This document shows, one piece after another, positions 34,994 to 47,439 of a stretch of 64,000 nucleotides of DNA (positions within the stretch are counted from its first letter, which is position 1; each line of letters begins with the position of its first letter). The notes under the pieces were generated by a model. It ran no database searches. It was not told the DNA's origin and saw nothing but the letters and a program-made list of their open reading frames with translations. The stretch lies in the NCBI GenBank assembly GCA_024699855.1, contig JAMPIQ010000001.1:15190001-15254000 (forward strand), given 5' to 3'. A program made the translations under genes and the position numbers. This stretch comes from Aphelenchoides besseyi (lineage: Eukaryota > Nematoda > Chromadorea > Rhabditida > Aphelenchoididae).

Positions 34994-35309
34994 CAGTTCA
35001 GATTACCTACAAAGGAATTCGAGATTAGTTCTCGATTACTTGGTACTGTGGATTTCGGCGGGATTTGAGGTTCCAGTTATCCGAAACGACAAGTGATGTT
35101 GATTTTTGTTGTGCGCGAGTTTCCATTTTATGATCATTACCTGTTAACAGGTAATCAGTGTTGAAAATGTGATTTCTAAGCTCCTAGCGTTATTTGGAGA
35201 CGATTAATACCAATTTTGTGCGAATCGGAGACTTTTGTATTTTTATGCATTACCTGTGCATGTGATTACGCGACGTCGCGCGCCTTTTGGCGGCATTTTT
35301 CTATTTATG

Positions 35310-35519
35310 GTCAATACCTGTTTTTTTGTACAGTTACTGTATTTTTGTACCTTATTAAAATGTTTTGTACGGTTACTGTATTTCTTGTACAAAAATCCTT
35401 ATATGGGGCTATACCTGACGATTTTTGATGGATATAAGCAAAAAGTGACAGGTTTAAGCGCAGAATGATTTATGGGATTTTTATTGATTTTGTGACTCTT
35501 CTGGCCTCACATACTACTG
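35310..35519 (-). repeat. right terminal inverted repeat
   Basis: Reverse complement of 26,484-26,697, ending in ...CATACTACTG and followed by the TTTC target duplicate. Confidence 0.8.
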
Positions 35520-35570
35520 TTTCCGATTGTTTTATTCCACAACTCCGCGAACTGGACTTTGAAGAAATAA
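35520..35570 (+). other. resumed last exon and poly(A) signal of the TRRAP-like chimera
   Basis: If the element and one TTTC copy are removed, the exon ending at 26,483 continues with CGATTGTTTTATTCC and both candidate phases stay open for 11-15 codons to a stop near 35,560-35,570. AATAAA is at 35,565-35,570, as expected of a 3' end. Confidence 0.6.
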
Positions 35571-36063
35571 AACAAGAGACGTCAGATTGTGTACAGACGA
35601 TTCAAATTTCAAAGCAATTGAAAAACAAATGAATTACAATTCAATTTTAATTTATTTCCTTTTATCGTAACATCAACAATATTAACAACAGGAAGGAGTC
35701 ATTATCGCTAGTGAGTGGCGAAGGATGCACGCAATAGATCCCATTGCGGCGTTTTTGCAACGTCCGTACATTTGACTGAATTGCCGACCATCGCTTTAAA
35801 GTCATCCGAGTAGCGCAATGAATTACAATATATCTTAGTACTAAACAGAGATTGAAAAACTATTACTAGCTTTTACACTTTTGTAATACTTTGTATCTAT
35901 CCAGCGAGCCAGAAGATTTGCAGAGAAGATTATGCAAAAATTTGCGATGTAAGGTAAAAGCAAAGTAAAAGGTTTCGGACGAACTGCACGTTATCCGCGC
36001 CACAAGAAACTGTCCAAGGGTACCCTCATTCAATGCGTCTCAACGAGCTAATTCGAAATCATA
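35571..36063. other. intergenic
   Basis: No gene recognised; AT-rich and moderately simple sequence. A reverse-strand AATAAA near 35,652 could serve the chimera that follows. Confidence 0.4.
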
Positions 36064-37979
36064 TTAGTACCATGCTGCGGAAACGCCTCCGAGTTGACAT
36101 TCTGAAAACATCGATTACAAAATTTGGCTTTTTGCTTACCTTCAAAGATCAATCGTTGCTTCTCCGGTGGAATTCCCTTCTTCTTTTGGATCTTGGTCTT
36201 CAAGTTTTCAATCGTTTCCGAGGCCTCGACCTTGAGAGCGATCATTTTGCCTGTTAGTGTCTTCAGAAAAATCTGCATACTGTTCCCACGATGAGGCAAC
36301 GGGAACTTGATCTTTGCGTCATGGAATTTTTTGACACCAGCGCGTTTCGTATCTGCTGAAAGACAAGGAATCAAAACAAGGAATCTTTTAATGGACTCAC
36401 CAGCTTCAATACGTTGGACTTTGATGATTTGGATGCGATCTGCTTGTGCACGATGACGAGCACCCATATCACGGTAGGTTTGAGTAAGCGCTGCAGCCAT
36501 CGTGACATCGCGATACTCACGGTTCAAGTCGTGGTTTTGGTTCCGCACAATAACGCTCTTCGGCTTGCAGAACATTTTCGACAACTGCATAATTTGATGT
36601 GAAAACGTTGCACTGAAGAAAAGTGTTTGTCTGTTTTCAACCTAAAGACAACTAGCGCATTATACAGTTGTAACAGAGAGTACTTACGGATGGAAAAGTG
36701 GGAAAAGTGACCATTCTTTGAACTTCAGGCATAAACGACGACTTGAGAAGTTCATCGGCTTCGTCGAGAACCAAAAACTTCAACTTATCGTATTTGAACT
36801 GAAATGACAAACACAATAATAGAAGAAACGATCGAAATGGTACTTACGAATTGCGCTTTACGGTCATCCGAACTCATGAAGTCAATCAGCCGCCCCGGTG
36901 TTCCAACCAAAATGTCGCAGCCTTTCTGGTAAATGGCCTCTCTGTTCACATCGATCTCGCACGAGTCATAAGCAACGTTGACTCGCACTGTGGTCGCTAA
37001 AAGTCGAAATCAGTCTAAGGTTAAGATCTTTTGCAACATACCGTCCGCGAATTTTTCGGCTTGTTCGAACAGCTGAGCAGCCAACTCACGAGTCGGTTCA
37101 ATGATCAACGCAGAAACCGAACACAAACGTTCGGTCTCCTCCTGGTCCTTAAATTCGTCGTGCAATTTCTGGATAATTGGCAACAAAAAGGCGGCCGACT
37201 TTCCACTTCCAGTCTCGGCTTGTCCTTTCACATCGAAACCGTCCATGATCAATGGCATAGCGTATTTTTGGAAGTTGCGCGGGAACGAGTAGTTCGAACG
37301 TCGAATGTTGTTCATAATGATCTCGTCAAACTCGGCTTCTTCCCATTTTCTGAAAACAAACTCGTATTTCCAAAGCTAGAAGTTGTCCACTTACTCAATG
37401 ACAGTCAGAGGCTCGGGACCATTTTTGACGGTGACTTGTCCATCCAACGAGTAGAAGACTTTGGTTCGTTTGTGCTTCTCGTCTTCTTTGAAAATTTCAT
37501 CGACACTGCGTTCCACAGGAATGTGAGATGGACGAGCTAAAAAATTGAACTAATTTTGAGGTTTCTACGATTCAAACTTACCAATTCGATCCATTTCGCC
37601 ACCAAAGTTGTAACCACCCGGACGGCTTCCATTGTCATTGTAGCCTCCTCGATCGCCACGAGACGGTGAGCCGTCGTTGTAGCGATTGTCGTAATCGTTA
37701 GATGATCCTTGACCTTCACGATAGGAATTGCCGCCACCATCATTCGCAGGACTATTGTAGTCGTTGGATTGTGGACGCTGATCGAAAGCTGAAACAAGAG
37801 TGGTTTACTGATTGAATTAACGGATCTTTGATTTACTGTCTCCTCGTCCGCCTCCTCCTCGGCCGGCGCTGCGAAAAGCCACTCCACTGGAGTCTTCTGT
37901 AGCGACAATGTTCAACGTCAAATGTTGCAAACAAGAACTCACCGTCCTGCATGCCACCACGACCACCGCGGAACGCCAT
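36064..37979 (-). pseudogene. in-frame chimera: DEAD-box helicase N-half, eL20 C-half, ubiquitin piece
   Basis: The first part is a Vasa/DDX3-type RNA helicase: a Gly/Arg/Asn-rich tail (FRGGRGGMQD, GRGGGGRGD), then motif Q area (FQKYAMPLI), motif I GQAETGSGKS, Ia PTRELAAQ, Ib TPGRLIDF, II VLDEADELL and [11 protein letters not shown]. The sequence continues to NQNHDLN and at 36,522 switches without frame change into eL20 ([20 protein letters not shown]). After the eL20 exons comes a ubiquitin start ([17 protein letters not shown]) that breaks off in its last exon ([14 protein letters not shown], stop 36,064). RecA domain 2 with motifs IV-VI is missing, so helicase activity is not expected. The join falls at CCGTGAG, where the helicase would be expected to have a GTGAGT donor. 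Confidence 0.7.
36107..36522 (-). repeat. segmental duplicate B of 51,551-51,966 (inverted)
   Basis: About 416 bases match 51,551-51,966 almost perfectly in reverse orientation, introns included. Copies A and B together cover both halves of the 51 kb gene, leaving out only 51,402-51,550. Confidence 0.85.
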
Positions 37980-39419
37980 TTGAGTCGATGGATTACCGAA
38001 ACGAGTACTTTGATTAATATCGATAAATGCAGCGCAAAAACCAAAAGACAAAGATTTGACACAACAGTCAAGTGTTACAAGTATAGGAAGAATGGAGGAG
38101 GAAGTTTAAGAGGCCGAGAACATTGATCGAACGTTCGAAAGAAGTCACAGATGCACGGATTGTCGCGAAATCAAAATGAAGAATCGAATTGCAGGAAGAA
38201 TTCAAAAGACAAACGAATTTCTCGAGATGTCTTTAGCGACAAACATCGATTTGAAATGGTCAGATCGATAGCGAAATCGTCGAAAATGCGAATCGACTTT
38301 TGGCCTAAAAGATTCGCTTTCGCAACCGACACCAAAACAATCGTCGTTTTTCCAGATTGCGTTGTTTATTACAGACCAATCGCGCTGCCATTTCGACTCG
38401 ACGGCGTTGTTCAACCTCCGACTCAGTTCTCTTTGGCGCATCTTAAGGAAACAACAAACGAATGGTGCGCTACGAATGGCGATTTGCCTTTTCTTTAAAC
38501 GATGCGAAAAGAGTGTAATAGGATAGAAGCATTTAAGGTCAAATTGCCATTGCAATCAAAGTCCCTGCCAATCGACATCAGACGCTTACGAACTAGTTTT
38601 GTGCAAAAATTTACATGAAGCAAAGAAATAACTTGCGAGTGGATATTGAACCGATGGTATCGTTCGCACAGTCCAAAGGCCAATGGCGCGACAAGAGACG
38701 GGAAGAAATGAAACAGAAAGCGAACAGTTATTCCATCAAAAGGCCAATTTTGAAAAAAATTCAACGCCAACTACTTCAAAAGCATAAGACCATTAGTGTC
38801 CTAAGACGGACGCTGATCAGCTTATTCAAGGAAACGATCTGTCGGTTGACATCCGCTGGCTATCGACTACTCGATTCGGATTGTTCGCAGTTGCGCTTAG
38901 TTTTGTATCGATTTCTTCAGCGCGAAAGTCGGTTCGATTTGCTTAGTAGCTTGACAGTCCAATGGACCTTTTGCTCAAGTTTGTTTCGACAGATTCAAAC
39001 CATTTCCTTACTTATTTCACGCTTTATAGCAAATTGACATGGGGGCAAGGAGCTGAAAGCCGTTCGACCAATCGTTTACTTATCATATTTCTACAACAAC
39101 ACTTTACAATCAATCTCTGAAAACACCTTAGAAGACGAGAGTTCTTAAATCAGTTTGCATAGGCATTTATCGGGTGCATAATATCTGCCTTCAATTGACG
39201 ATTTTACGCGCCGACAAACGCATATGATCAACATGATGCTACAGAATAACTAGAAAGCAAATGTTCTTGAGTTGTCTTCATAAGAAGCCAGTTCACTGAA
39301 ATTGCAGTTTGCTGCTTATCAGTCCCCTTTACAGTGAAATCATACAGCAATTCGAATGAACTTGATAGTCATGATTGTAAAGCTCCAATTAAGCATCCGA
39401 ATTTGCTTGGCCAAACTGA
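37980..39419. other. upstream of helicase chimera; no firm gene
   Basis: A 140-codon plus-strand frame at 38,615-39,037 is basic and Leu-rich but shows no exon borders or family motif. Earlier exons of the gene interrupted by the Helitron array may be here but could not be placed. Confidence 0.35.
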
Positions 39420-39574
39420 TTGGGAAATGTCATCGTACAAATAACCAGAAAAGCTTTGTTCCTCATAATCAATCAGCCCGACTCACGAATGTACATCCAT
39501 TCTGAAAGCAAAGTTATAAATCACAGGATTTCAACAAAGAAATACGTTTTTCCAACTGGCAATCGGATTTCCAA

Positions 39575-40876
39575 CAAGACGGTCGCTTCGCTCCCGTCTT
39601 TTGCCGTTAGTGGCGTTGGGTTAGTGGCGTTGGGTTTGTAGCGTGGGTTGGAGGGGAGTTGGAGTTGATAAAGTTGACTACCTGGCGTTTGGGGCCTTCA
39701 GCCCGAAAAGTGCAAGACCAACGACTGCTTTGCTGACAAAAACACTCAAAATCCACAGGCTGTCACTCTCCAAATGGCTCAAAAGACTCCTCCACGATCG
39801 CCCTTCGGTCGATCGTTCCCCCGCTTTTTCGTCCCTTTGGATCGCTCCGGGTTTTGAGGATACGATTCCTCGGATTCAGAGGCTGTCATTCACCGAATAG
39901 CTCAAAAGAGACTCCTCCACGTTTTATTGTGGTGTGGTTCAATTATGGGAGTGATCGAAAACAGATTATCAATGTACGTCACCGAAGCCGCATTGGAAAT
40001 ACTCCAAACTCAGTGAATTCAGTAGACATATTCGTTTATCATACATTTTATCGAGCGCAAATCACCATCCTGAGTATTAACCAATGAGCTGAAACAACAA
40101 AAGAAGTCAATCCAACAACCTACAAAACCACATGAACTCGACTTCCATAGCGAAATCAACACTCACTCCAGGACTATGAACCCGAAATTAAATAGCGACG
40201 CCAAATCTTTGCACCCGATGGTAGCAATCTTTAGGAAACAAACGATTAGAACTGATTGTGTTAACCTTGCGCGTCAACAATCAATTAATCGAAAATCATA
40301 TACGCTAAGTTAACAATCAACATTTACGCACTTAAGTAGCGAACCGAAACCTCAGTTCGTTGATCATCACAATACGAATCTTCAATCGACAACCTTTAAC
40401 ACAACAACCTCAAAGTTCAAACTTCACGGCAATTTTAGATATAAAGAAATATGCGAAAGTAGCGATATTCAAATTATGGACCGTAAAGTGGCGACATGTA
40501 TACTATAATACACTGTAAGAACCGAATATAGGCTGTAAGAATTGAATATACACTGTAAGAATTGAATAGAATCAAAAACTACTCAGCCATACACTCAAAC
40601 AATCAATTCCCCCACTGCACAATCAAATGTCAGCGAGCGGGATCGAACTTTCGACCCCCGGCGCCAAAAATCCGGCGCACTCACCACTCGGCCAAAAAAT
40701 GTTGAATTTTGAACGACCGCAAAAGGGGCATTTTTTCGGTATGTTTTTGTAGACGATGATCAGAATTTTATTTGAGATTTGGAATCTGGAAGAATTTTTG
40801 GTCAGGGCTTTTTTTTTTCGGAAGCTCATTGTGACGGGAAGTATTTTATTTGGGTGTGGTTTAGTTATAGAGGTGA
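39575..40876 (-). repeat. array unit 1, long (1,302 bp)
   Basis: Long form; includes the ~350 bp block starting ACTCCTCCACGATCG that the short units lack. Its 3' end abuts host exon sequence. Confidence 0.85.
40628..40700 (-). other. tRNA-like (Leu/Ser type) block, one per array unit
   Basis: On the minus strand a perfect A-box (TGGCCGAGTGG), an anticodon-like GC stem (GCGCC...GGCGC) and a B-box-like GTTCGATCC are at tRNA spacing, and the 3' end resembles a Leu tRNA (...CGCTGACA). The 5' acceptor strand is replaced by T-rich sequence, so no acceptor stem can form, and the T stem is degenerate. It is a tRNA relic or SINE head, not a working tRNA. The same block is at about 41,928, 43,093, 45,308 and in each other unit; the full Helitron has none. 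Confidence 0.6.
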
Positions 40877-42178
40877 CAAGACGGTCGCTTCGCTCCCGTC
40901 TTTTGCCGTTAGTGGCGTTGGGTTAGTGGCGTTGGGTTTGTAGCGTGGGTTGGAGGGGAGTTGGAGTTGATAAAGTTGACTACCTGGCGTTTGGGGCCTT
41001 CAGCCCGAAAAGTGCAAGACCAACGACTGCTTTGCTGACAAAAACACTCAAAATCCACAGGCTGTCACTCTCCAAATGGCTCAAAAGACTCCTCCACGAT
41101 CGCCCTTCGGTCGATCGTTCCCCCGCTTTTTCGTCCCTTTGGATCGCTCCGGGTTTTGAGGATACGATTCCTCGGATTCAGAGGCTGTCATTCACCGAAT
41201 AGCTCAAAAGACTCCTCCACGTTTTATTGTGGTGTGGTTCAATTATGGGAGTGATCGAAAACAGATCATCAATGTACGTCACCGAAGCCGCATTGGAAAT
41301 ACTCCAAACTCAGTGAATTCAGTAGACATATTCGTTTATCATACATTTTATCGAGCGCAAATCACCATCCTGAGTATTAACCAATGAGCTGAAACAACAA
41401 AAGAAGTCAATCCAACAACCTACAAAACCACATGAACTCGACTTCCATAGCGAAATCAACACTCACTCCAGGACTATGAACCCGAAATTAAATAGCGACG
41501 CCAAATCTTTGCACCCGATGGTAGCAATCTTTAGGAAACAAACGATTAGAACTGATTGTGATAACCTTGCGCGTCAACAACCAATTAATCGAAAATCATA
41601 TACGCTAAGTTAACAATCAACATTTACGCACTTAAGTAGCGAACCGAAACCTCAGTTCGTTGATCATCACAATACGAATCTTCAATCGACAACCTTTAAC
41701 ACAACAACCTCAAAGTTCAAACTTCACGGCAATTTTAGATATAAAGAAATATGCGAAAGTAGCGATATTCAAATTATGGACCGTAAAGTGGCGACATGTA
41801 TACTATAATACACTGTAAGAACCGAATATAGGCTGTAAGAATTGAATATACACTGTAAGAATTGAATAGAATCAAAAACTACTCAGCCATACACTCAAAC
41901 AATCAATTCCCCCACTGCACAATCAAATGTCAGCGAGCGGGATCGAACTTTCGACCCCCGGCGCCAAAAATCCGGCGCACTCACCACTCGGCCAAAAAAT
42001 GTTGAATTTTGAACGACCGCAAAAGGGGCATTTTTTCGGTATGTTTTTGTAGACGATGATCAGAATTTTATTTGAGATTTGGAATCTGGAAGAATTTTTG
42101 GTCAGGGCTTTTTTTTTTCGGAAGCTCATTGTGACGGGAAGTATTTTATTTTGGGGTGTGGTTTAGTTATAGAGGTGA
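40877..42178 (-). repeat. array unit 2, long (1,302 bp)
   Basis: Nearly identical to unit 1, the youngest-looking pair in the array. Confidence 0.85.
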
Positions 42179-43342
42179 CAAGACGGTCGCTTCGCTCCCG
42201 TCTTTTGCCGTTAGTGGCGTTGGGTTAGTGGCGTTGGGTTAGTGGCGTGGGTTGGAGGGGAGTTGGAGTTGATATATAGTTGACTACCTGGCGTTTGGGG
42301 CCTTCAGCCCGAAAAGTGCAAGACCAACGACTACTTTGCCAACAAAAACACTCAAAAATCCACAGGCTGTCACTCTCCAAATGGCTCAAAAGACTCCTCC
42401 ACTTTTTATTGTGGTGTGGTTCGGTTATGAAAGTGATCGAAAACACTGATTATCAATGTACGTCACCGAAGCCGCATTGGAAATACTCCAAACTCAGTGA
42501 ATTCAGTAGACATATTCGTTTATCATACATTTTATCGACCGGATATCACCATCCTGAGTATTAACCAATGAGCTGAAACAACAAAAGAAGTCAATCCAAC
42601 AACCTACAAAACCACATGAACTCGACTTCCCTAGCGAAATCAACACTCACTCCAGGACGATGAACCCAAAATTAAATAGCGACGCCAAATCTTTGCACCC
42701 AATGGTAGCAATCTTTAGGAAACAAACGATTAGAACTGATTGTGATAACCTTGCGCGTCAACAACCAATTAATCGAAAATCATGTGCTAACCTAACGAAT
42801 CAACATTTAAGCACTTAAGTAGCGAACCGAAACCTCAGTTCGTTGATCATCACAATACGAACCTTCAATCGACAACCTTCAACACAACAACCTCAAAGTT
42901 CAAACTTCACGGCAATTTTAGATATAAAGAAATATGCGAAAGTAGCGATATTCAAATTATGGACCGTAAAGTGGCGACATGTATACTATAATACACTTTA
43001 AGAATTGAATATACACTGTAAGAATTGAATAGAATCAAAAACTACTCAGCCATACACTCAAACAATCAATTCCCCCACTGTGCACAATCAAATGTCAGCG
43101 GGCGGGATCGAACTTTCGACCCCCGGCGCCAAAAATCCGACGCACTCACCACTCGGCCAAAAAATGTTGACTTTTAAACGACCGCAAAAGGTGCATTTTT
43201 TCGGTATGTTTTTGTAGACGATGATCAGAATTTTATTTGAAATTTGGAATCTGGAAGAAAAGTTGCTGGGAGAGTTGTTTTTTTTGGGAGCTCATTGTGG
43301 CGGGAAGTATTTTATTTTGGTGTGGTTTAGTTATAGAGGTGA
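42179..43342 (-). repeat. array unit 3, medium (1,164 bp)
   Basis: Lacks the GATCGCCCTTCGGTCGATCG palindrome-rich part of the long block but keeps the rest; the most diverged unit. Confidence 0.85.
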
Positions 43343-44281
43343 CAAGACGGACGCTTCGCTCCCGTCTTTTGCCGTTAGTGGCGTTGGGTTGGAGGGGAGT
43401 TGGAGTTGATAAAGTTGACTACCTGGCGTTTGGGGCCTTCAGCCCGAAAAGTGCAAGACCAACGACTGCTTTGCTAACAAAAACACTCAAAATCCACAGG
43501 CTGTCACTCTCCAAATGGCTCAAAAGAAGTCAGTCCAACAACCTACAAAACCACATGAACTCGACTTCCATAGCGAAATCAACACTCACTCCAGGACGAT
43601 GAACCCAAAATTAAATAGCGACGCCAAATCTTTGCACCCAATGGTAGCAATCTTTAGGAAACAAACGATTAGAACTGATTGTGATAACCTTGCGCGTCAA
43701 CAACCAATTAATCGAAAATCATGTGCTAACCTAACGAATCAACATTTAAGCACTTAAGTAGCGAACCGAAACCTCAGTTCGTCGATCATCACAATACGAA
43801 TCTTCAATTGACAACCTTCAACACAACAACCTTAAAGTTCAAACTTCACGGCAATTTTAGATATAAAGAAATATGCGAAAGTAGCGATATTCAAATTATG
43901 GACCGTAAAGTGGCGACATGTATACTATAATACACTGTAAGAATTGAATATACACTGTAAGAATTGAATAGAATCAAAAACTACTCAGCCATACACTAAA
44001 ACAATCAATTCCCTCACGGTGCACAATCAAATTTCAGCGGGCGGGATCGAACTTTCGACCCCCGGCGCCAAAAATCCGGCGCACTCACCACTCGGCCAAA
44101 AAATGTTGACTTTTGAACGACCGCAAAAGGTGCATTTTTTCGGTATGTTTTTGTAGACGATGATCAGAATTTTATTTGAAATTTGGAATCTGGAAGAAAA
44201 GTTGCTGGGAGAGTTGTTTTTTTCGGGAGCTCATTGTGGCGGGAAGTATTTTATTTTGGTGTGGTTTAGTTATAGAGGTGA
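43343..44281 (-). repeat. array unit 4, short (939 bp)
   Basis: Short form; the long block is removed exactly between two CAAAAG words. Confidence 0.85.
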
Positions 44282-45556
44282 CAAGACGGACGCTTCGCTC
44301 CCGTCTTTTGCCGTTAGTGGCGTTGGGTTGGAGGGGAGTTGGAGTTGATAAAGTTGACTACCTGGCGTTTGGGGCCTTCAGCCCGAAAAGTGCAAGACCA
44401 ACGACTGCTTTGCTAACAAAAACACCCAAAAATCCACAGGCTGTCACTCTCCAAATGGCTCAAAAGACTCCTCCACGATCGCCCTTCGGTCGATCGTTCC
44501 CCCGCTTTTTCGTCCCTTTGGATCGCTCCGGGTTTTGAGGATACGATTCCTCGGATTCAGAGGCTGTCATTCACCGAATAGCTCAAAAGACTCCTCCACG
44601 TTTTATTGTGGTGTGGTTCAATTATGGGAGTGATCGAAAACAGATTATCAATGTACGTCACCGAAGCCGCATTGGAAATACTCCAAACTCAGTGAATTCA
44701 GTAGACATATTCGTTTATCATACATTTTATCGAGCGCAAATCACCATCCTGAGTATTAACCAATGAGCTGAAACAACAAAAGAAAGTCAATCCAACAACC
44801 TACAAAACCACATGAACTCGACTTCCATAGCGAAATCAACACTCACTCCAGGACTATGAACCCGAAATTAAATAGCGACGCCAAATCTTTGCACCCGATG
44901 GTAGCAATCTTTAGGAAACAAACGATTAGAACTGATTGTGATAACCTTGCGCGTCAACAACCAATTAATCGAAAATCATATACGCTAAGTTAACAATCAA
45001 CATTTACGCACTTAAGTAGCGAACCGAAACCTCAGTTCGTTGATCATCACAATACGAATCTTCAATCGACAACCTTTAACACAACAACCTCAAAGTTCAA
45101 ACTTCACGGCAATTTTAGATATAAAGAAATATGCGAAAGTAGCGATATTCAAATTATGGACCGTAAAGTGGCGACATGTATACTATAATACACTGTAAGA
45201 ACCGAATATAGGCTGTAAGAATTGAATATACACTGTAAGAATTGAATAGAATCAAAAACTACTCAGCCATACACTCAAACAATCAATTCCCCCACTGCAC
45301 AATCAAATGTCAGCGAGCGGGATCGAACTTTCGACCCCCGGCGCCAAAAATCCGGCGCACTCACCACTCGGCCAAAAAATGTTGAATTTTGAACGACCGC
45401 AAAAGGGGCATTTTTTCGGTATGTTTTTGTAGACGATGATCAGAATTTTATTTGAGATTTGGAATCTGGAAGAATTTTTGGTCAGGGCTTTTTTTTTTCG
45501 GAAGCTCATTGTGACGGGAAGTATTTTATTGGGGTGTGGTTTAGTTATAGAGGTGA
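44282..45556 (-). repeat. array unit 5, long (1,275 bp)
   Basis: Long form; most of its body matches units 1-2, while its 3' end carries the GACGGACGC variant shared with the short units. Confidence 0.85.
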
Positions 45557-46501
45557 CAAGACGGACGCTTCGCTCCCGTCTTTTGCCGTTAGTGGCGTTG
45601 GGTTGGAGGGGAGTTGGAGTTGATAAAGTTGACTACCTGGCGTTTGGGGCCTTCAGCCCGAAAAGTGCAAGACCAACGACTGCTTTGCTAACAAAAACAC
45701 TCAAAATCCACAGGCTGTCACTCTCCAAATGGCTCAAAAGAAGTCAGTCCAACAACCTACAAAACCACATGAACTCGACTTCCATAGCGAAATCAACACT
45801 CACTCCAGGACGATGAACCCAAAATTAAATAGCGACGCCAAATCTTTGCACCCAATGGTAGCAATCTTTAGGAAACAAACGATTAGAACTGATTGTGATA
45901 ACCTTGCGCGTCAACAACCAATTAATCGAAAATCATGTGCTAACCTAACGAATCAACATTTAAGCACTTAAGTAGCGAACCGAAACCTCAGTTCGTCGAT
46001 CATCACAATACGAATCTTCAATTGACAACCTTCAACACAACAACCTTAAAGTTCAAACTTCACGGCAATTTTAGATATAAAGAAATATGCGAAAGTAGCG
46101 ATATTCAAATTATGGACCGTAAAGTGGCGACATGTATACTATAATACACTGTAAGAATTGAATATACACTGTAAGAATTGAATAGAATCAAAAAAACTAC
46201 TCAGCCATACACTAAAACAATCAATTCCCTCACGGTGCACAATCAAATTTCAGCGGGCGGGATCGAACTTTCGACCCCCGGCGCCAAAAATCCGACGCAC
46301 TCACCACTCGGCCAAAAAATGTTGACTTTTAAACGACCGCAAAAGGGGCATTTTTTCGGTATGTTTTTTTTGTAGACGATGATCAGAATTTTATTTGAAA
46401 TTTGGAATCTGGAAGAATTTTTGGTCAGGTGTTTTTTTTTTTTCGGAAGCTCATTGTGACGGGAAGTATTTTATTGGGGTGTGGTTTAGTTATAGAGGTG
46501 A
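45557..46501 (-). repeat. array unit 6, short (945 bp)
   Basis: Short form with slightly longer homopolymer runs near its 5' end. Confidence 0.85.
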
Positions 46502-47439
46502 CAAGACGGACGCTTCGCTCCCGTCTTTTGCCGTTAGTGGCGTTGGGTTGGAGGGGAGTTGGAGTTGATAAAGTTGACTACCTGGCGTTTGGGGCCTTCA
46601 GCCCGAAAAGTGCAAGACCAACGACTGCTTTGCTAACAAAAACACTCAAAATCCACAGGCTGTCACTCTCCAAATGGCTCAAAAGAAGTCAGTCCAACAA
46701 CCTACAAAACCACATGAACTCGACTTCCATAGCGAAATCAACACTCACTCCAGGACGATGAACCCAAAATTAAATAGCGACGCCAAATCTTTGCACCCAA
46801 TGGTAGCAATCTTTAGGAAACAAACGATTAGAACTGATTGTGATAACCTTGCGCGTCAACAACCAATTAATCGAAAATCATGTGCTAACCTAACGAATCA
46901 ACATTTAAGCACTTAAGTAGCGAACCGAAACCTCAGTTCGTCGATCATCACAATACGAATCTTCAATTGACAACCTTCAACACAACAACCTTAAAGTTCA
47001 AACTTCACGGCAATTTTAGATATAAAGAAATATGCGAAAGTAGCGATATTCAAATTATGGACCGTAAAGTGGCGACATGTATACTATAATACACTGTAAG
47101 AATTGAATATACACTGTAAGAATTGAATAGAATCAAAAACTACTCAGCCATACACTAAAACAATCAATTCCCTCACGGTGCACAATCAAATTTCAGCGGG
47201 CGGGATCGAACTTTCGACCCCCGGCGCCAAAAATCCGACGCACTCACCACTCGGCCAAAAAATGTTGACTTTTAAACGACCGCAAAAGGGGCATTTTTTC
47301 GGTATGTTTTTGTAGACGATGATCAGAATTTTATTTGAAATTTGGAATCTGGAAGAATTTTTGGTCAGGGCTTTTTTTTTTCGGAAGCTCATTGTGACGG
47401 GAAGTATTTTATTGGGGTGTGGTTTAGTTATAGAGGTGA
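46502..47439 (-). repeat. array unit 7, short (938 bp)
   Basis: Short form, near-identical to unit 9. Confidence 0.85.

Larger units (their letters stand above)
26484..35519. mobile_element. 9.0 kb element with ~205 bp terminal inverted repeats carrying gene fragments
   Basis: The outer ends are CAGTAGTATGTGAGG at 26,484 and its reverse complement ending at 35,519, directly flanked by TTTC (26,480-26,483) and TTTC (35,520-35,523), a 4 bp target duplication. The inverted repeats match for about 205 bases with few differences. Between them are, all on the minus strand, pieces of AP-2, hormone-sensitive lipase in the wrong order, a chimeric short gene, a membrane-protein exon and perhaps a sushi domain. 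No transposase was recognised, so it is likely a non-autonomous, gene-capturing (Pack-type) element. It sits in the last exon of the TRRAP-like chimera, whose frame resumes at 35,524. The superfamily is not assigned. Confidence 0.75.

Noticed and set aside
38615..39037. 140-codon basic open frame
   Set aside because: No exon borders, motif or similarity recognised; could be chance, so not listed as a gene.
40628..40700. Functional tRNA-Leu gene
   Set aside because: The 5' acceptor strand is T-rich and cannot pair with the 3' end, and the T stem is not complementary.
45436..45816. Repeated 120-126 codon frames and an 80-codon frame in the array units
   Set aside because: They recur only because the units repeat, change length with indels between units and cross the unit junctions; no protein features.
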